A stretch of 64,000 bases of DNA from Streptomyces sp. TS71-3. GTDB taxonomy: Bacteria > Actinomycetota > Actinomycetes > Streptomycetales > Streptomycetaceae. This document shows positions 8,672 to 16,988 of this stretch, piece after piece. A model generated the notes under the pieces. That model saw only the letters and a list, made by a program, of their open reading frames with translations, ran no database searches and was not told where the DNA came from. The stretch lies in contig NZ_BNEL01000001.1 in the NCBI RefSeq assembly GCF_018327685.1, forward strand, positions 3,658,001 to 3,722,000. Direction: 5' to 3'. Made by a program: the position numbers and the translations under genes. Position 1 is the first letter of the stretch. Each line of letters starts with the position of its first letter.

Positions 8672-9646
8672 ATGTCATCCGTGCGCACCGCGCCCGGCCC
8701 CGAGGGCACCGCACCCCGGTCCCCCGCGCGCGGGCAGTCCCGTCGCCCCCGTCAGCGCAGCCTCGATCGTGGTGACCGCCTCTTCCTGACGGTTGTCGTC
8801 GGCATTCCGCTGCTCGCCCTGCTGTTCTTCGTCTGGCTGCCCGCGCTGGCCTCCATCGGCCTGTCCTTCACCAACTGGGACGGCCTCGCGCTGGCCGACA
8901 TGCGCTGGGTCGGGTTCGACAACTACAAGGAGATCTTCACCAACTACCCGCCGTTCTGGCCGGCGGTGGAGCACAACGTGCTCTGGCTGCTGTTCACGGC
9001 CCTGCTGCCCACCCCGTTCGGCGTCTTCCTCGCCTACCAGCTGGACCGGAAGCTCCGCTTCACCCGGATCTACCAGACGGCGATCTTCATGCCGATGGTG
9101 CTCTCCCTGGCGGTCGTCGGGTTCATCTGGGAGATCATCTACAACCCCGACACCGGCCTGCTGAACGGTGTCATCGGCGCCGCCTCGTCGGGGAGCCACA
9201 TCGACTGGCTGGGCGACCCGCACCTCAACCTCTGGGCCGTCCTGGTCGCGTCCGGCTGGCGGCACAGCGGCTACATCATGATCCTCTACCTGGCCGGCCT
9301 GAAGGGCTTCGACCCCGCCCTGAAGGAGGCCGCCGCACTCGACGGCGCGGGCGGGCGCCAGACGTTCTTCCGCGTGGTGCTGCCGGCGCTCAAACCGGTC
9401 AACATCATCATCCTGGTCGTCACGGTGATGGAGTCGCTGCGCGCCTTCGACATCGTCTACGTGCTCGGCGGCGGCACCGGCAGCAAGCCCGGCATGCAGC
9501 TGCTCTCGCTGCTCATCAGCGACAACATCATCGGCGAGTCCAGCCACATCGGCTACGGCTCCGCCCTCGCGGTCATCCTGCTGCTGGTCTCCCTCGCCGC
9601 GATCGCGACCTTCCTCGTCCAGACCTTCCGCAAGGAGGACCAGTGA
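8672..9646 (+). CDS. sugar ABC transporter permease (MalF type)
   Basis: A 324-residue inner-membrane permease with six hydrophobic segments after a basic cytoplasmic N-terminus. The EAA loop that contacts the ATPase is seen as KEAAALDGAGGRQTFFRVVLP. A GGAGAGG ribosome site precedes the ATG. It is the MalF-like half of a heterodimeric channel with the next gene, whose GTG start overlaps its stop codon. No ATP-binding subunit gene is present in the locus; in Streptomyces such CUT1 importers usually share the MsiK ATPase, and I infer the same here. Confidence 0.94.
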   Translation: MSSVRTAPGPEGTAPRSPARGQSRRPRQRSLDRGDRLFLTVVVGIPLLALLFFVWLPALASIGLSFTNWDGLALADMRWVGFDNYKEIFTNYPPFWPAVEHNVLWLLFTALLPTPFGVFLAYQLDRKLRFTRIYQTAIFMPMVLSLAVVGFIWEIIYNPDTGLLNGVIGAASSGSHIDWLGDPHLNLWAVLVASGWRHSGYIMILYLAGLKGFDPALKEAAALDGAGGRQTFFRVVLPALKPVNIIILVVTVMESLRAFDIVYVLGGGTGSKPGMQLLSLLISDNIIGESSHIGYGSALAVILLLVSLAAIATFLVQTFRKEDQ

Positions 9647-10566
9647 CCGCGACCGCCACCCCGCCGGCCTCCCGGTCACGCACCCCGCTGGCCCCCCGGG
9701 CGACCGCCCCGAGCAGGCCCCCGCGGCAGACCGGGCGGCACCTGATGCTCGGCGGCATCGCGGTGGTGTGGCTCGTCCCGCTGCTGTGGGCGGTCTACAC
9801 CTCCCTGCGCCCCTACTCCGACACCACCCGGCACGGCTACCTGTCCTGGCCGCACAGCATCAGCCTCCAGAACTTCTCGGACGCCTGGAGCCAGTCCGGG
9901 ATGCCGCACTTCTTCTGGAACTCGGTGCTCATCACCGTTCCGGCGGTGCACGGCACGCTGCTGTTCGCCTCGGCGGTGGCGTTCTTCGTGTCGCGGTTCG
10001 ACTTCCGGTGGAACGTCGCGCTGCTGATGCTGTTCACCGCGGGCAACCTGATACCCGCCCAGGTGCTGATCACCCCGCTGTACAAGCTCTACCTGCTGCT
10101 GCCCCTGCCCGTGTGGATGAGCGACTCCCTGCTCGTCTACAACTCCCTCTGGGGCATCATCTTCATCCACATCGCCTACCAGTGCGGCTTCTGCACCTTC
10201 GTGCTGAGCAACTACATGAAGACGATCCCCAAGGAGATCTTCGAGGCCGCCCGCGTCGACGGCGCCCCCGTGTGGCGCCAGTTCTTCCAGATCGTGCTGC
10301 CGCTGTGCCGCCCCGCGTTCGCGGCGCTCGCGACCCTGGAGTCCATCTGGATCTACAACGACTTCTTCTGGTCCCTCGTGCTGATCCAGACCGGCGACAA
10401 GCGTCCGATCACCTCGGCCCTGGCCAACCTCCAGGGCCAGTACTTCACCAACCCCAATCTGATCGCGGCCGGCGCCCTCATGACCGCGATCCCCACGCTG
10501 CTGGTCTACTTCGCGCTCCAGCGCCAGTTCATCAGCGGACTCACCATCGGCTCCGGCAAGGGCTGA
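9643..10566 (+). CDS. sugar ABC transporter permease (MalG type)
   Basis: A 307-residue membrane permease with an EAA loop (FEAARVDGAPVWRQFFQIVLP) and six predicted membrane segments. The GTG start at 9643 overlaps the TGA of the preceding permease (GTGA), a sign of translational coupling and equal dosage of the two subunits. The N-terminal 30 residues are Pro/Arg-rich and cytoplasmic. Together with the upstream binding protein and permease it completes the membrane part of the sugar importer. Confidence 0.94.
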   Translation: MTATATPPASRSRTPLAPRATAPSRPPRQTGRHLMLGGIAVVWLVPLLWAVYTSLRPYSDTTRHGYLSWPHSISLQNFSDAWSQSGMPHFFWNSVLITVPAVHGTLLFASAVAFFVSRFDFRWNVALLMLFTAGNLIPAQVLITPLYKLYLLLPLPVWMSDSLLVYNSLWGIIFIHIAYQCGFCTFVLSNYMKTIPKEIFEAARVDGAPVWRQFFQIVLPLCRPAFAALATLESIWIYNDFFWSLVLIQTGDKRPITSALANLQGQYFTNPNLIAAGALMTAIPTLLVYFALQRQFISGLTIGSGKG

Positions 10567-10690
10567 GCCGCCGCCCCGACGTCCCGACCCTCGCCCAGCG
10601 ACCGGCCGGCACCCCCCTGGCGTCAGGAGCGCACGTCCCCGTCAGGTTCCACCGCGCTTCCCCCGCGATCCGACAACAGGAGGTCCGGCC

Positions 10691-12580
10691 ATGCGGTCAC
10701 CCGCGCACCCGACAGAACAGCACGGCGCACCCCCGCGTCCCGTGCGCCGCTCCCTGAGATCCGTGCTGGTGCTGGCGGCCACCGCCGCGCTGGCGGTCGC
10801 CGCGCCCACCGCGGTCGCGTCCACCCAGTCCCCGGACAAGCCCGCCGCGCCGGCCGCGCACGCCCCGGCGACGGCAACGCCCGCGGCCGCCGGCGCGAAG
10901 GCCCCCGCCATCGCCGCCAAGCCCTACATGGGCTGGTCGAGCTGGAGCATGCAGTCGTCCAAGTACCCGGGCCTCAACCCGGACGGCGACTACAGCTACC
11001 TCACCGAGGCCAACGTCCTGAAGCAGACGGACGCCCTCGCCGCCAAGCTCAAGCCCTTCGGCTACGACCACGTCAACATCGACGCCGGCTGGTGGCGCGA
11101 CAACACGTGGAAGCCGGAGTTCGACCAGTACGGCCGCCAGACCCCGGACCCGGTCCGCTTCCCGCACGGCATGAAGTCGGTCGCCGACCACATCCACGCC
11201 AAGGGCCTCAAGGCGGGCATCTACCTGCCCGCCGGCCTGGAGAAGGAGGGCTACGCCGACGGCAAGGCCCCCATCTGGGGCACCACCGACTGCACCACCG
11301 CCGACATCGTCTACCCCGACCTGCGCACCACCAACGGCTGGGACAGCGCCTACAAGCTGGACTTCTCCCGACCCTGCGCGGAGAAGTACATCGACTCCCA
11401 GGCGCAGATGTTCGCCGACTGGGGCTATGACTTCCTCAAGCTGGACGGCGTCGGTCCGGGCTCGTTCAAGACCGGCGACAACTACGACAACGTCCCCGAC
11501 GTCGCCGCCTGGCAGCGGGCGATAGCGGCGACCGGGCGCTCGATCCACCTCGAACTCTCCTGGTCCCTCGACATCGGGCACGCCGCCGACTGGAAGAAGT
11601 ACTCCAACGGCTGGCGCATCGACACCGACGTCGAGTGCTACTGCAACACGCTCGTCAGCTGGGAGAACTCCATCAACGACCGCTGGAACGACGCCCCGGC
11701 GTGGTCCCACGAGGCGGGCCCCGGCGGCTGGAACGACCTCGACAGCCTCGATGTCGGCAGCGGGGAGATGGACGGCATCACGCAGGCCGAGCGGCAGAGC
11801 TACATGACCCTGTGGGCCATCAACAAGTCGCCGCTGTACACCGGTGACGACCTCACCAAGCTCGACGACTACGGCGTCTCGCTGCTCACCAACCGCGAGG
11901 TCATCGGCGTCGACCAGAGCGACGCGCCCGTGGCACGGCCCGTGACGCCCGTGGGGGACCAGCAGGTCTGGGCCAGCCGGAACAAGGACGGCAGCTACAC
12001 CGTCGCCCTGTTCAACCTCGGCACCTCCCCGGCCTCCGTGACCGCCCACTGGGCCGCCCTCGGCTTCACCGGCAACGCCGCCGTGCGCGACCTGTGGCGC
12101 AAGCAGAACGTCGGCACGCACAAGGACGCGATCACCGAGACGCTGCCCGCCCACGGCTCGCGGCTGTTCACCGTGCGCCCCGGCGCCCACCTGGCCACCA
12201 CCGGCTACGAGGCCGAGTCCGCCGCGAACACCCTCACCGGCAACGCCTCCGTCGCCGGCTGCGACACCTGCTCCGGCGCCAAGAAGGTCGGCAACCTCTA
12301 CCAGGGCGGCGCGCTGCGGTTCAACGACGTCACCGTCAAGAAGGACGGCATCTACACGGTCAACGTCCACTACGTCAGCGGCGACCCCCGCTCGGTGACC
12401 GTCTTCTCGAACGGCGGCCACGGCACCAGCCTGCCCTTCGCCTCCACGGGCGACTGGAACACGACGGACACGGTCGGGGTCCAGCTGGCGCTGAAGAAGG
12501 GCACGAACACGATCACCTTCGACAGCGGTGACGGATACGCACCCGACATCGACAGGATCGACGTCCCGCGCGACGTCTGA
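10691..12580 (+). CDS. secreted GH27 alpha-galactosidase with C-terminal carbohydrate-binding region
   Basis: A 629-residue exported enzyme. A Sec-type signal occupies about the first 38 residues, followed by an Ala/Pro linker. The GH27 barrel starts at KPYMGWSSW (about residue 77); the nucleophile is D252 in FLKLDGVG and the acid/base is D313 in WRIDTDVE (D311 is the alternative reading). A beta domain follows, then from about residue 505 a beta-sandwich module of the CBM35/CBM6 type (starts YEAESAANTLTG). It should strip alpha-galactosyl side groups from polymers outside the cell. A strong AGGAGG site precedes the ATG. It lies 124 bases behind the importer operon and may be co-transcribed. 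Confidence 0.94.
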   Translation: MRSPAHPTEQHGAPPRPVRRSLRSVLVLAATAALAVAAPTAVASTQSPDKPAAPAAHAPATATPAAAGAKAPAIAAKPYMGWSSWSMQSSKYPGLNPDGDYSYLTEANVLKQTDALAAKLKPFGYDHVNIDAGWWRDNTWKPEFDQYGRQTPDPVRFPHGMKSVADHIHAKGLKAGIYLPAGLEKEGYADGKAPIWGTTDCTTADIVYPDLRTTNGWDSAYKLDFSRPCAEKYIDSQAQMFADWGYDFLKLDGVGPGSFKTGDNYDNVPDVAAWQRAIAATGRSIHLELSWSLDIGHAADWKKYSNGWRIDTDVECYCNTLVSWENSINDRWNDAPAWSHEAGPGGWNDLDSLDVGSGEMDGITQAERQSYMTLWAINKSPLYTGDDLTKLDDYGVSLLTNREVIGVDQSDAPVARPVTPVGDQQVWASRNKDGSYTVALFNLGTSPASVTAHWAALGFTGNAAVRDLWRKQNVGTHKDAITETLPAHGSRLFTVRPGAHLATTGYEAESAANTLTGNASVAGCDTCSGAKKVGNLYQGGALRFNDVTVKKDGIYTVNVHYVSGDPRSVTVFSNGGHGTSLPFASTGDWNTTDTVGVQLALKKGTNTITFDSGDGYAPDIDRIDVPRDV

Positions 12581-12599
12581 CAGCCGGCGCCCCTATCGG

Positions 12600-12870
12600 G
12601 GTTGAGCCCCGGTACCTCAAGGGGCGCGGGGCTGTGTTGATATGCGGCTCCGCCGCGTGGGCGCGACCAGCCACGACGAGACGGTTCTCGCGTAGTTCCC
12701 CGCGCCCCTGGGCGGGCCGGGGCGCAGCCCCGAAGGGGCGCGGGGAACTGCGCGACCAGCCACGACGAGACCGTCAGATCGCCACTGACCCGAAGGGGCA
12801 GTCTCTGTCGCATCCGGACCACCAGCCGGTGGTGGGTTGCTCGCGCAGTCCCTCGCGCCCCTAAATAAGG
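12600..12870. repeat. Streptomyces-type intergenic hairpin repeat
   Basis: Two near-perfect 21-base arms at 12689-12709 and 12734-12754 (CGCGTAGTTCCCCGCGCCCC type) form a strong hairpin. A 22-base stretch, GCGCGACCAGCCACGACGAG plus two bases, is repeated exactly at 12661 and 12750, and a decayed third arm sits at about 12846. The gene-free stretch 12581-12908 is made mostly of this repeat. From memory, this motif is widespread between genes in many Streptomyces genomes; it may act as a terminator for the GH27 transcript. Confidence 0.8.
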
Positions 12871-12908
12871 GCGCTACGCGCCCTATCCCTCGGACATGGA
12901 GTGTCACC

Positions 12909-15356
12909 GTGGACATCCCGCACACCGAAGCACCCGAAGCACCCGAAGCACCGGACGCACCCGAAATCGGCCGGCGCGGCGCCAGCCGCAGAGGCTTCCT
13001 CGCGCTCGCCGCCGCGGCCGGGGCGGCCGGAGCAGTAGGCCTGCCCGCCTTCACCGCCTCGGCGGCCCCGCAGCGCCCGGCCGAATCCCCGCTGCTGTCG
13101 CCCTCCGACGCCGCACGCAACCAGCTCTGGTGGCGGGCCCCCGCCGCGCCGACCTCGATGATCCAGCAGGGCCTGCCGGTCGGCAACGGCCGCCTCGGCG
13201 CCCTCGCCGGCAACGACCCGGCGAGCGAGCTGCTGATGATCACCGACGCCACCCTGTGGACCGGCGGTCTCAACGACACCCTCGACGGCGACGGGCAGTT
13301 CCCCTACGGGCGCGCCGACTTCGGCTCCCTCACCCTGCTGGCACAGCTCACCGTCGACATCCCCGCCCACGACCTCGGCGCCGTCGACGACTACCGCCGG
13401 ACCCTGGACATGGCACAGGGCCTGGTCACCACCACCTACCGGCTGAAGGGCGCCACCTACGAGCGGCAGGTCTTCGCCAGCAAGCCGGACGACGTCATCG
13501 TCCTGCACTTCGGCCAGCGCGGCGGCGGCAGCTACACGGGCACCATCAGCCTCGCCGGCACGCACGGCGAGACCACCACCGCGAGCGCCGGGGCGGGCTA
13601 CGCGTCGTTCGGCGCCGTCCTCGCCAACGGCCTGAAGTACGGGGCCGCCGTCACCGCCCGCAGCAGCACCGGCAAGGTCGCCGTCGACGGGGCGAGCATC
13701 ACGTTCACCGGCTGCCAGGACCTCATGGTCGTCGTCAGCGGCGGCACCGACTACGCGCCCGACGCCGCCGCGGGGTTCAGGAACCCGTCGGTGGACCCGG
13801 AGAAGCTCGCCCGCACCAAGGTCCTGAACGCGGCCGGGCACTCCGAGACCGCCCTGCTGCACACGCACGTCGCGGACTTCCGCCCCGTGTTCGAGCAGCT
13901 CTCCCTGGACCTCGGCAGCTCCTCCGCCGGGCAGCGCGCCCTGGACACCTGGGACCGTCTCCAGGCCCGCTACCGCGACGACGTCCCCGACCCGGAGCTG
14001 GAGGCCGCCTACCTCCAGTTCGGCCGCTACCTGATGATCTCCGGATCGCGCGGCAGCCTGCCGATGGGGTTGCAGTCCGTGTGGCTGGACGGCAACGACC
14101 CGGACTGGATGGGCGACTACCACACCGACATCAACATCCAGATGAACTACTGGATGGCCGACCGCACGGGCCTGTCCCAGTGCTTCGACGCGTTCGCGGA
14201 CTACTGCGTCGCGCAGCTCTCGTCGTGGACCGACGTCACCCAGCGGCTCTTCAACACGCCCACCAACCGGTACCGCAACTCCAGCGGGAAGGTCGGCGGC
14301 TGGGCCGTCGCCTTCTCCACCAACCCCTACGGCGGATCCGGCTGGTGGTGGCACCCGGGCGCGAACGCCTGGATATGCCAGAGCCTGTTCGAGCACTGGG
14401 AGTACACCCAGGACCGCGCCTACCTGGAGAAGATCTTCCCCCTCCTCAAGGGCGCCGTGGAGTTCTGGGAGGCCCGCCTCGTCACCACCACCGTCACCGA
14501 CGCCTCCGGTGCCTCGCGCGAGGTGCTGATCGACGACAACGACTGGTCGCCCGAACAGGGCCCCCAGGACGCCAAGGGCATCACCTACGCCCAGGAAGTG
14601 GTCTGGAACCTCTTCGGCAACTACCTCACCGCCACCGAGGTGCTGGGCGTCGAGGCCGATCACCGCAAGACCGTGGACGGCCTGCGGGACCGCCTCTACC
14701 TGCCCGTGGTCAGCCCCACGAGCGGCTGGCTGGAGGAGTGGATGTCGCCGGACAACCTCGGCGAGACCGAGCACCGGCACCTCTCCCCGCTCTTCGGCCT
14801 CTTCCCCGGCGACCGGATCCGCCCGGACGGCTCCACCCCGAAGGACATCGTGGACGGCGCCACGGCGCTGCTCACCGCCCGCGGCATGAACAGCTACGGC
14901 TGGTCGAACGCCTGGCGGAGCCTGTGCTGGGCCCGCCTGAAGGACGCCGACAAGGCCTACCAGCTCGTCGTCACCAACCTGAAGCCGTCTCAGATCAGCG
15001 GCAACGGCAGCGCGCAGAACCTCTTCGACATGTACCAGGTCGACCAGGGCCGCGAGATCTTCCAGATCGACGCCAACTTCGGCACCCCCTCCGCCGTCTC
15101 CGAGATGCTGCTCTACTCGCGTCCCGGACACGTCGAGCTGCTGCCCGCGCTGCCCTCCGCGTGGGCGGCGTCCGGATCGGTCACGGGCGTCGGCGTGCGC
15201 GGCGGCTTCGTCGCCGACCTGAGCTGGCGGAACGGCAAGGTCACCAAGGTCACCCTGAAGAGCGTCGGCGGCCGTGACACGGCCGTCGTGGCCGGCGGCA
15301 GGACGCACCAGGTCTCCGTCAGGCCCGGCGGCTCGGTCACGCTGCACAACCCCTGA
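12909..15356 (+). CDS. Tat-exported GH95 alpha-L-fucosidase-like enzyme
   Basis: An 815-residue exported glycosidase. The GTG at 12909 has a GGAG site eight bases upstream; a longer frame would start inside the intergenic repeat. The N-terminus has repeated Glu-Ala-Pro, then a twin-arginine signal (ASRRGFLALAAAAGAAG). The GH95 domains follow: N-terminal beta-sandwich from about residue 75, then the helical barrel with HTDINIQMNYW (N409), the acid E549 in WSPEQGP and D721 in IDANFG. GH95 enzymes hydrolyse alpha-1,2-fucosides and in some cases alpha-L-galactosides by inversion. The position before N409 by two is Asp407, where characterised members have, to my recollection, Asn. Confidence 0.92.
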   Translation: MDIPHTEAPEAPEAPDAPEIGRRGASRRGFLALAAAAGAAGAVGLPAFTASAAPQRPAESPLLSPSDAARNQLWWRAPAAPTSMIQQGLPVGNGRLGALAGNDPASELLMITDATLWTGGLNDTLDGDGQFPYGRADFGSLTLLAQLTVDIPAHDLGAVDDYRRTLDMAQGLVTTTYRLKGATYERQVFASKPDDVIVLHFGQRGGGSYTGTISLAGTHGETTTASAGAGYASFGAVLANGLKYGAAVTARSSTGKVAVDGASITFTGCQDLMVVVSGGTDYAPDAAAGFRNPSVDPEKLARTKVLNAAGHSETALLHTHVADFRPVFEQLSLDLGSSSAGQRALDTWDRLQARYRDDVPDPELEAAYLQFGRYLMISGSRGSLPMGLQSVWLDGNDPDWMGDYHTDINIQMNYWMADRTGLSQCFDAFADYCVAQLSSWTDVTQRLFNTPTNRYRNSSGKVGGWAVAFSTNPYGGSGWWWHPGANAWICQSLFEHWEYTQDRAYLEKIFPLLKGAVEFWEARLVTTTVTDASGASREVLIDDNDWSPEQGPQDAKGITYAQEVVWNLFGNYLTATEVLGVEADHRKTVDGLRDRLYLPVVSPTSGWLEEWMSPDNLGETEHRHLSPLFGLFPGDRIRPDGSTPKDIVDGATALLTARGMNSYGWSNAWRSLCWARLKDADKAYQLVVTNLKPSQISGNGSAQNLFDMYQVDQGREIFQIDANFGTPSAVSEMLLYSRPGHVELLPALPSAWAASGSVTGVGVRGGFVADLSWRNGKVTKVTLKSVGGRDTAVVAGGRTHQVSVRPGGSVTLHNP

Positions 15357-15364
15357 GTCGCCCC

Positions 15365-15396
15365 GGCCCGGCGCGCCCGCTGCGGCGCGCCGGGCC
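15365..15396. terminator. strong hairpin terminator after the GH95 gene
   Basis: Perfect 13-bp arms GGCCCGGCGCGCC (15365-15377) and GGCGCGCCGGGCC (15384-15396) enclose a six-base loop nine bases after the GH95 stop. There is no U-tract, as is usual in Streptomyces. Confidence 0.8.
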
Positions 15397-15560
15397 GGCC
15401 GGCACACCACCCCCTTCACGCGGGCCCGGGGGCCGGGCACCGCTACCCGTACTCCCGAGCGCTCCCGCACGCCCCGAGCGCTCCCGGTACTCCCGCGGCA
15501 CGTCACCCCTGCGCGGCGGGCGCGGTCCGCTGCGCGCGACGAGAAGAGTGGAGAACGACG

Positions 15561-16850
15561 ATGTCCCACCAGAACAGAGGCCAGGCGGCACCCCGCGGGG
15601 CCCGCCGCAGAGCCCTCCTGCTGACCGCTGCCTGCGCCCTGGCCGCGGCGGTGTCGGCCGTGGTGGTGCCGCCGGGCACCGCGCACGCCGCCGCGACGAG
15701 CGCCGCAGCGCACCCCGCCCACGGCACCCGTGTCAGCGCCTGGTCGCCCAGCATGACCACCGCGGGACCCGCCTTCGACGAGCAGACCATCCGGATGGTG
15801 GCGCACAGCAGCGTCGCCGGCTCCGACATCCGCATCACGCTCTCCAACCGCTACAGCGACACCCCGCTGAACGTCGGCGCCGTGACCGTGGCCGCCCAGC
15901 AGAGCGGGGGTCAGGCACGGCCGGGCACCACACGGACCGTCACCTTCGGCCACCAGGGCGGGTTCACGATCCCCGCGGGCGGGGAGTCGGTCAGCGACAC
16001 CGTGCCGATCACCGTCGGCACCGGCGAGAACCTCCTCGTCAGCCTCTACGTGCCCGGCGCGACCGGCGCCTCCACCTGGCACTCCGACGCCTTCGACACC
16101 ACGTACACCGCCTCCGGCGACCACACCGGCGACGAGGGCGCGGCGGCGTTCGGCTCCCCCACGACCTCCTGGTACTACCTGTCCGGCCTCGACGTCGTCT
16201 CGCCGACCGCGAAGGGCACCGTCGTCGCGTTCGGTGACTCGATCACCGACGGCTACCACTCGTCCACCGGCACCTACACCGGCTGGCCCGACTTCCTCGG
16301 CCGCCGGCTCGGCGCCGAGCCGGGCCCCCAGCGCCTCGGCGTGGTCGACGCCGGCATCGGCGGCAACCGCGTGCTCACGGACGTGCCCAACCTCTGGCAG
16401 GGCGTCAGTGCCCTCAAGCGCTTCGGCCACGACGCCCTCGGCCAGCCCGGCGTCAAGGACGTGATCCTCTTCGAGGGCATCAACGACATCGGCAACAACG
16501 CCGGTCCGAACGGCGCCCCGCTGACCGCCGCGGACCTGGAGGACGGCTACCGCACCCTCATCAAGGCGGCGCGCGCCAAGCACGTCCGCGTCATCGGTGC
16601 CACCCTGATGCCCGACGAGGGCAACGGCTACTACACGCCCGCGGCCGAGGCGATCCGGCAGGACGTCAACCAGTGGATCCGCACCGGCGGAGCGTTCGAC
16701 GGCGTCATCGACTTCGACCGCGCCATGCGCGACCCCGCGCACCCGACCGCCCTCTACCCGGACTACGACGCGGGCGACCACATCCACCCCAACGATGCCG
16801 GCATGCAGGTCATGGCCGACGCGATCGACCTGCGGCTGCTCCACCCCTGA
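15561..16850 (+). CDS. secreted SGNH/GDSL hydrolase
   Basis: A 429-residue exported esterase/lipase-type enzyme. The signal peptide spans about residues 1-43 with an Ala-His-Ala cleavage region. An N-terminal beta-rich part (residues 50-215) precedes the SGNH domain. Catalytic S227 is in FGDSIT, the Gly and Asn blocks are GIGGNR and EGINDIG, and the Asp-His pair is in DHIHPND. Enzymes of this layout deacylate or deacetylate plant glycans. It follows the GH95 gene after a terminator and has its own leader, so it may be a separate transcript of the same functional locus. Confidence 0.92.
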   Translation: MSHQNRGQAAPRGARRRALLLTAACALAAAVSAVVVPPGTAHAAATSAAAHPAHGTRVSAWSPSMTTAGPAFDEQTIRMVAHSSVAGSDIRITLSNRYSDTPLNVGAVTVAAQQSGGQARPGTTRTVTFGHQGGFTIPAGGESVSDTVPITVGTGENLLVSLYVPGATGASTWHSDAFDTTYTASGDHTGDEGAAAFGSPTTSWYYLSGLDVVSPTAKGTVVAFGDSITDGYHSSTGTYTGWPDFLGRRLGAEPGPQRLGVVDAGIGGNRVLTDVPNLWQGVSALKRFGHDALGQPGVKDVILFEGINDIGNNAGPNGAPLTAADLEDGYRTLIKAARAKHVRVIGATLMPDEGNGYYTPAAEAIRQDVNQWIRTGGAFDGVIDFDRAMRDPAHPTALYPDYDAGDHIHPNDAGMQVMADAIDLRLLHP

Positions 16851-16910
16851 CAGGCGCGGCCGCAGGTCCCGGGCCCGGCGGTGCGCGGGCGGCGCCCGCG
16901 GGCCAGGGAT

Positions 16911-16946
16911 GCGGGCGGCCCGCCGGACACCCGGCGGGCCGCCCGC
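16911..16946. terminator. bidirectional terminator hairpin
   Basis: Perfect 16-bp arms (16911-16926 and 16931-16946) with an ACAC loop lie between the converging SGNH hydrolase and alpha/beta hydrolase genes and would end both transcripts. Confidence 0.88.
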
Positions 16947-16988
16947 AACCGGCTTCGGCAGCCGGCGGGACACCCGGCGCGCCACCGG

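Noticed and set aside
12861-16985. A 1374-codon open frame on the minus strand opposite the GH95 and SGNH genes
   Set aside because: It is the complementary shadow of two well-supported plus-strand genes; its translation is Val/Gly/Ala/Arg-rich with no domain, an effect of high third-position GC.
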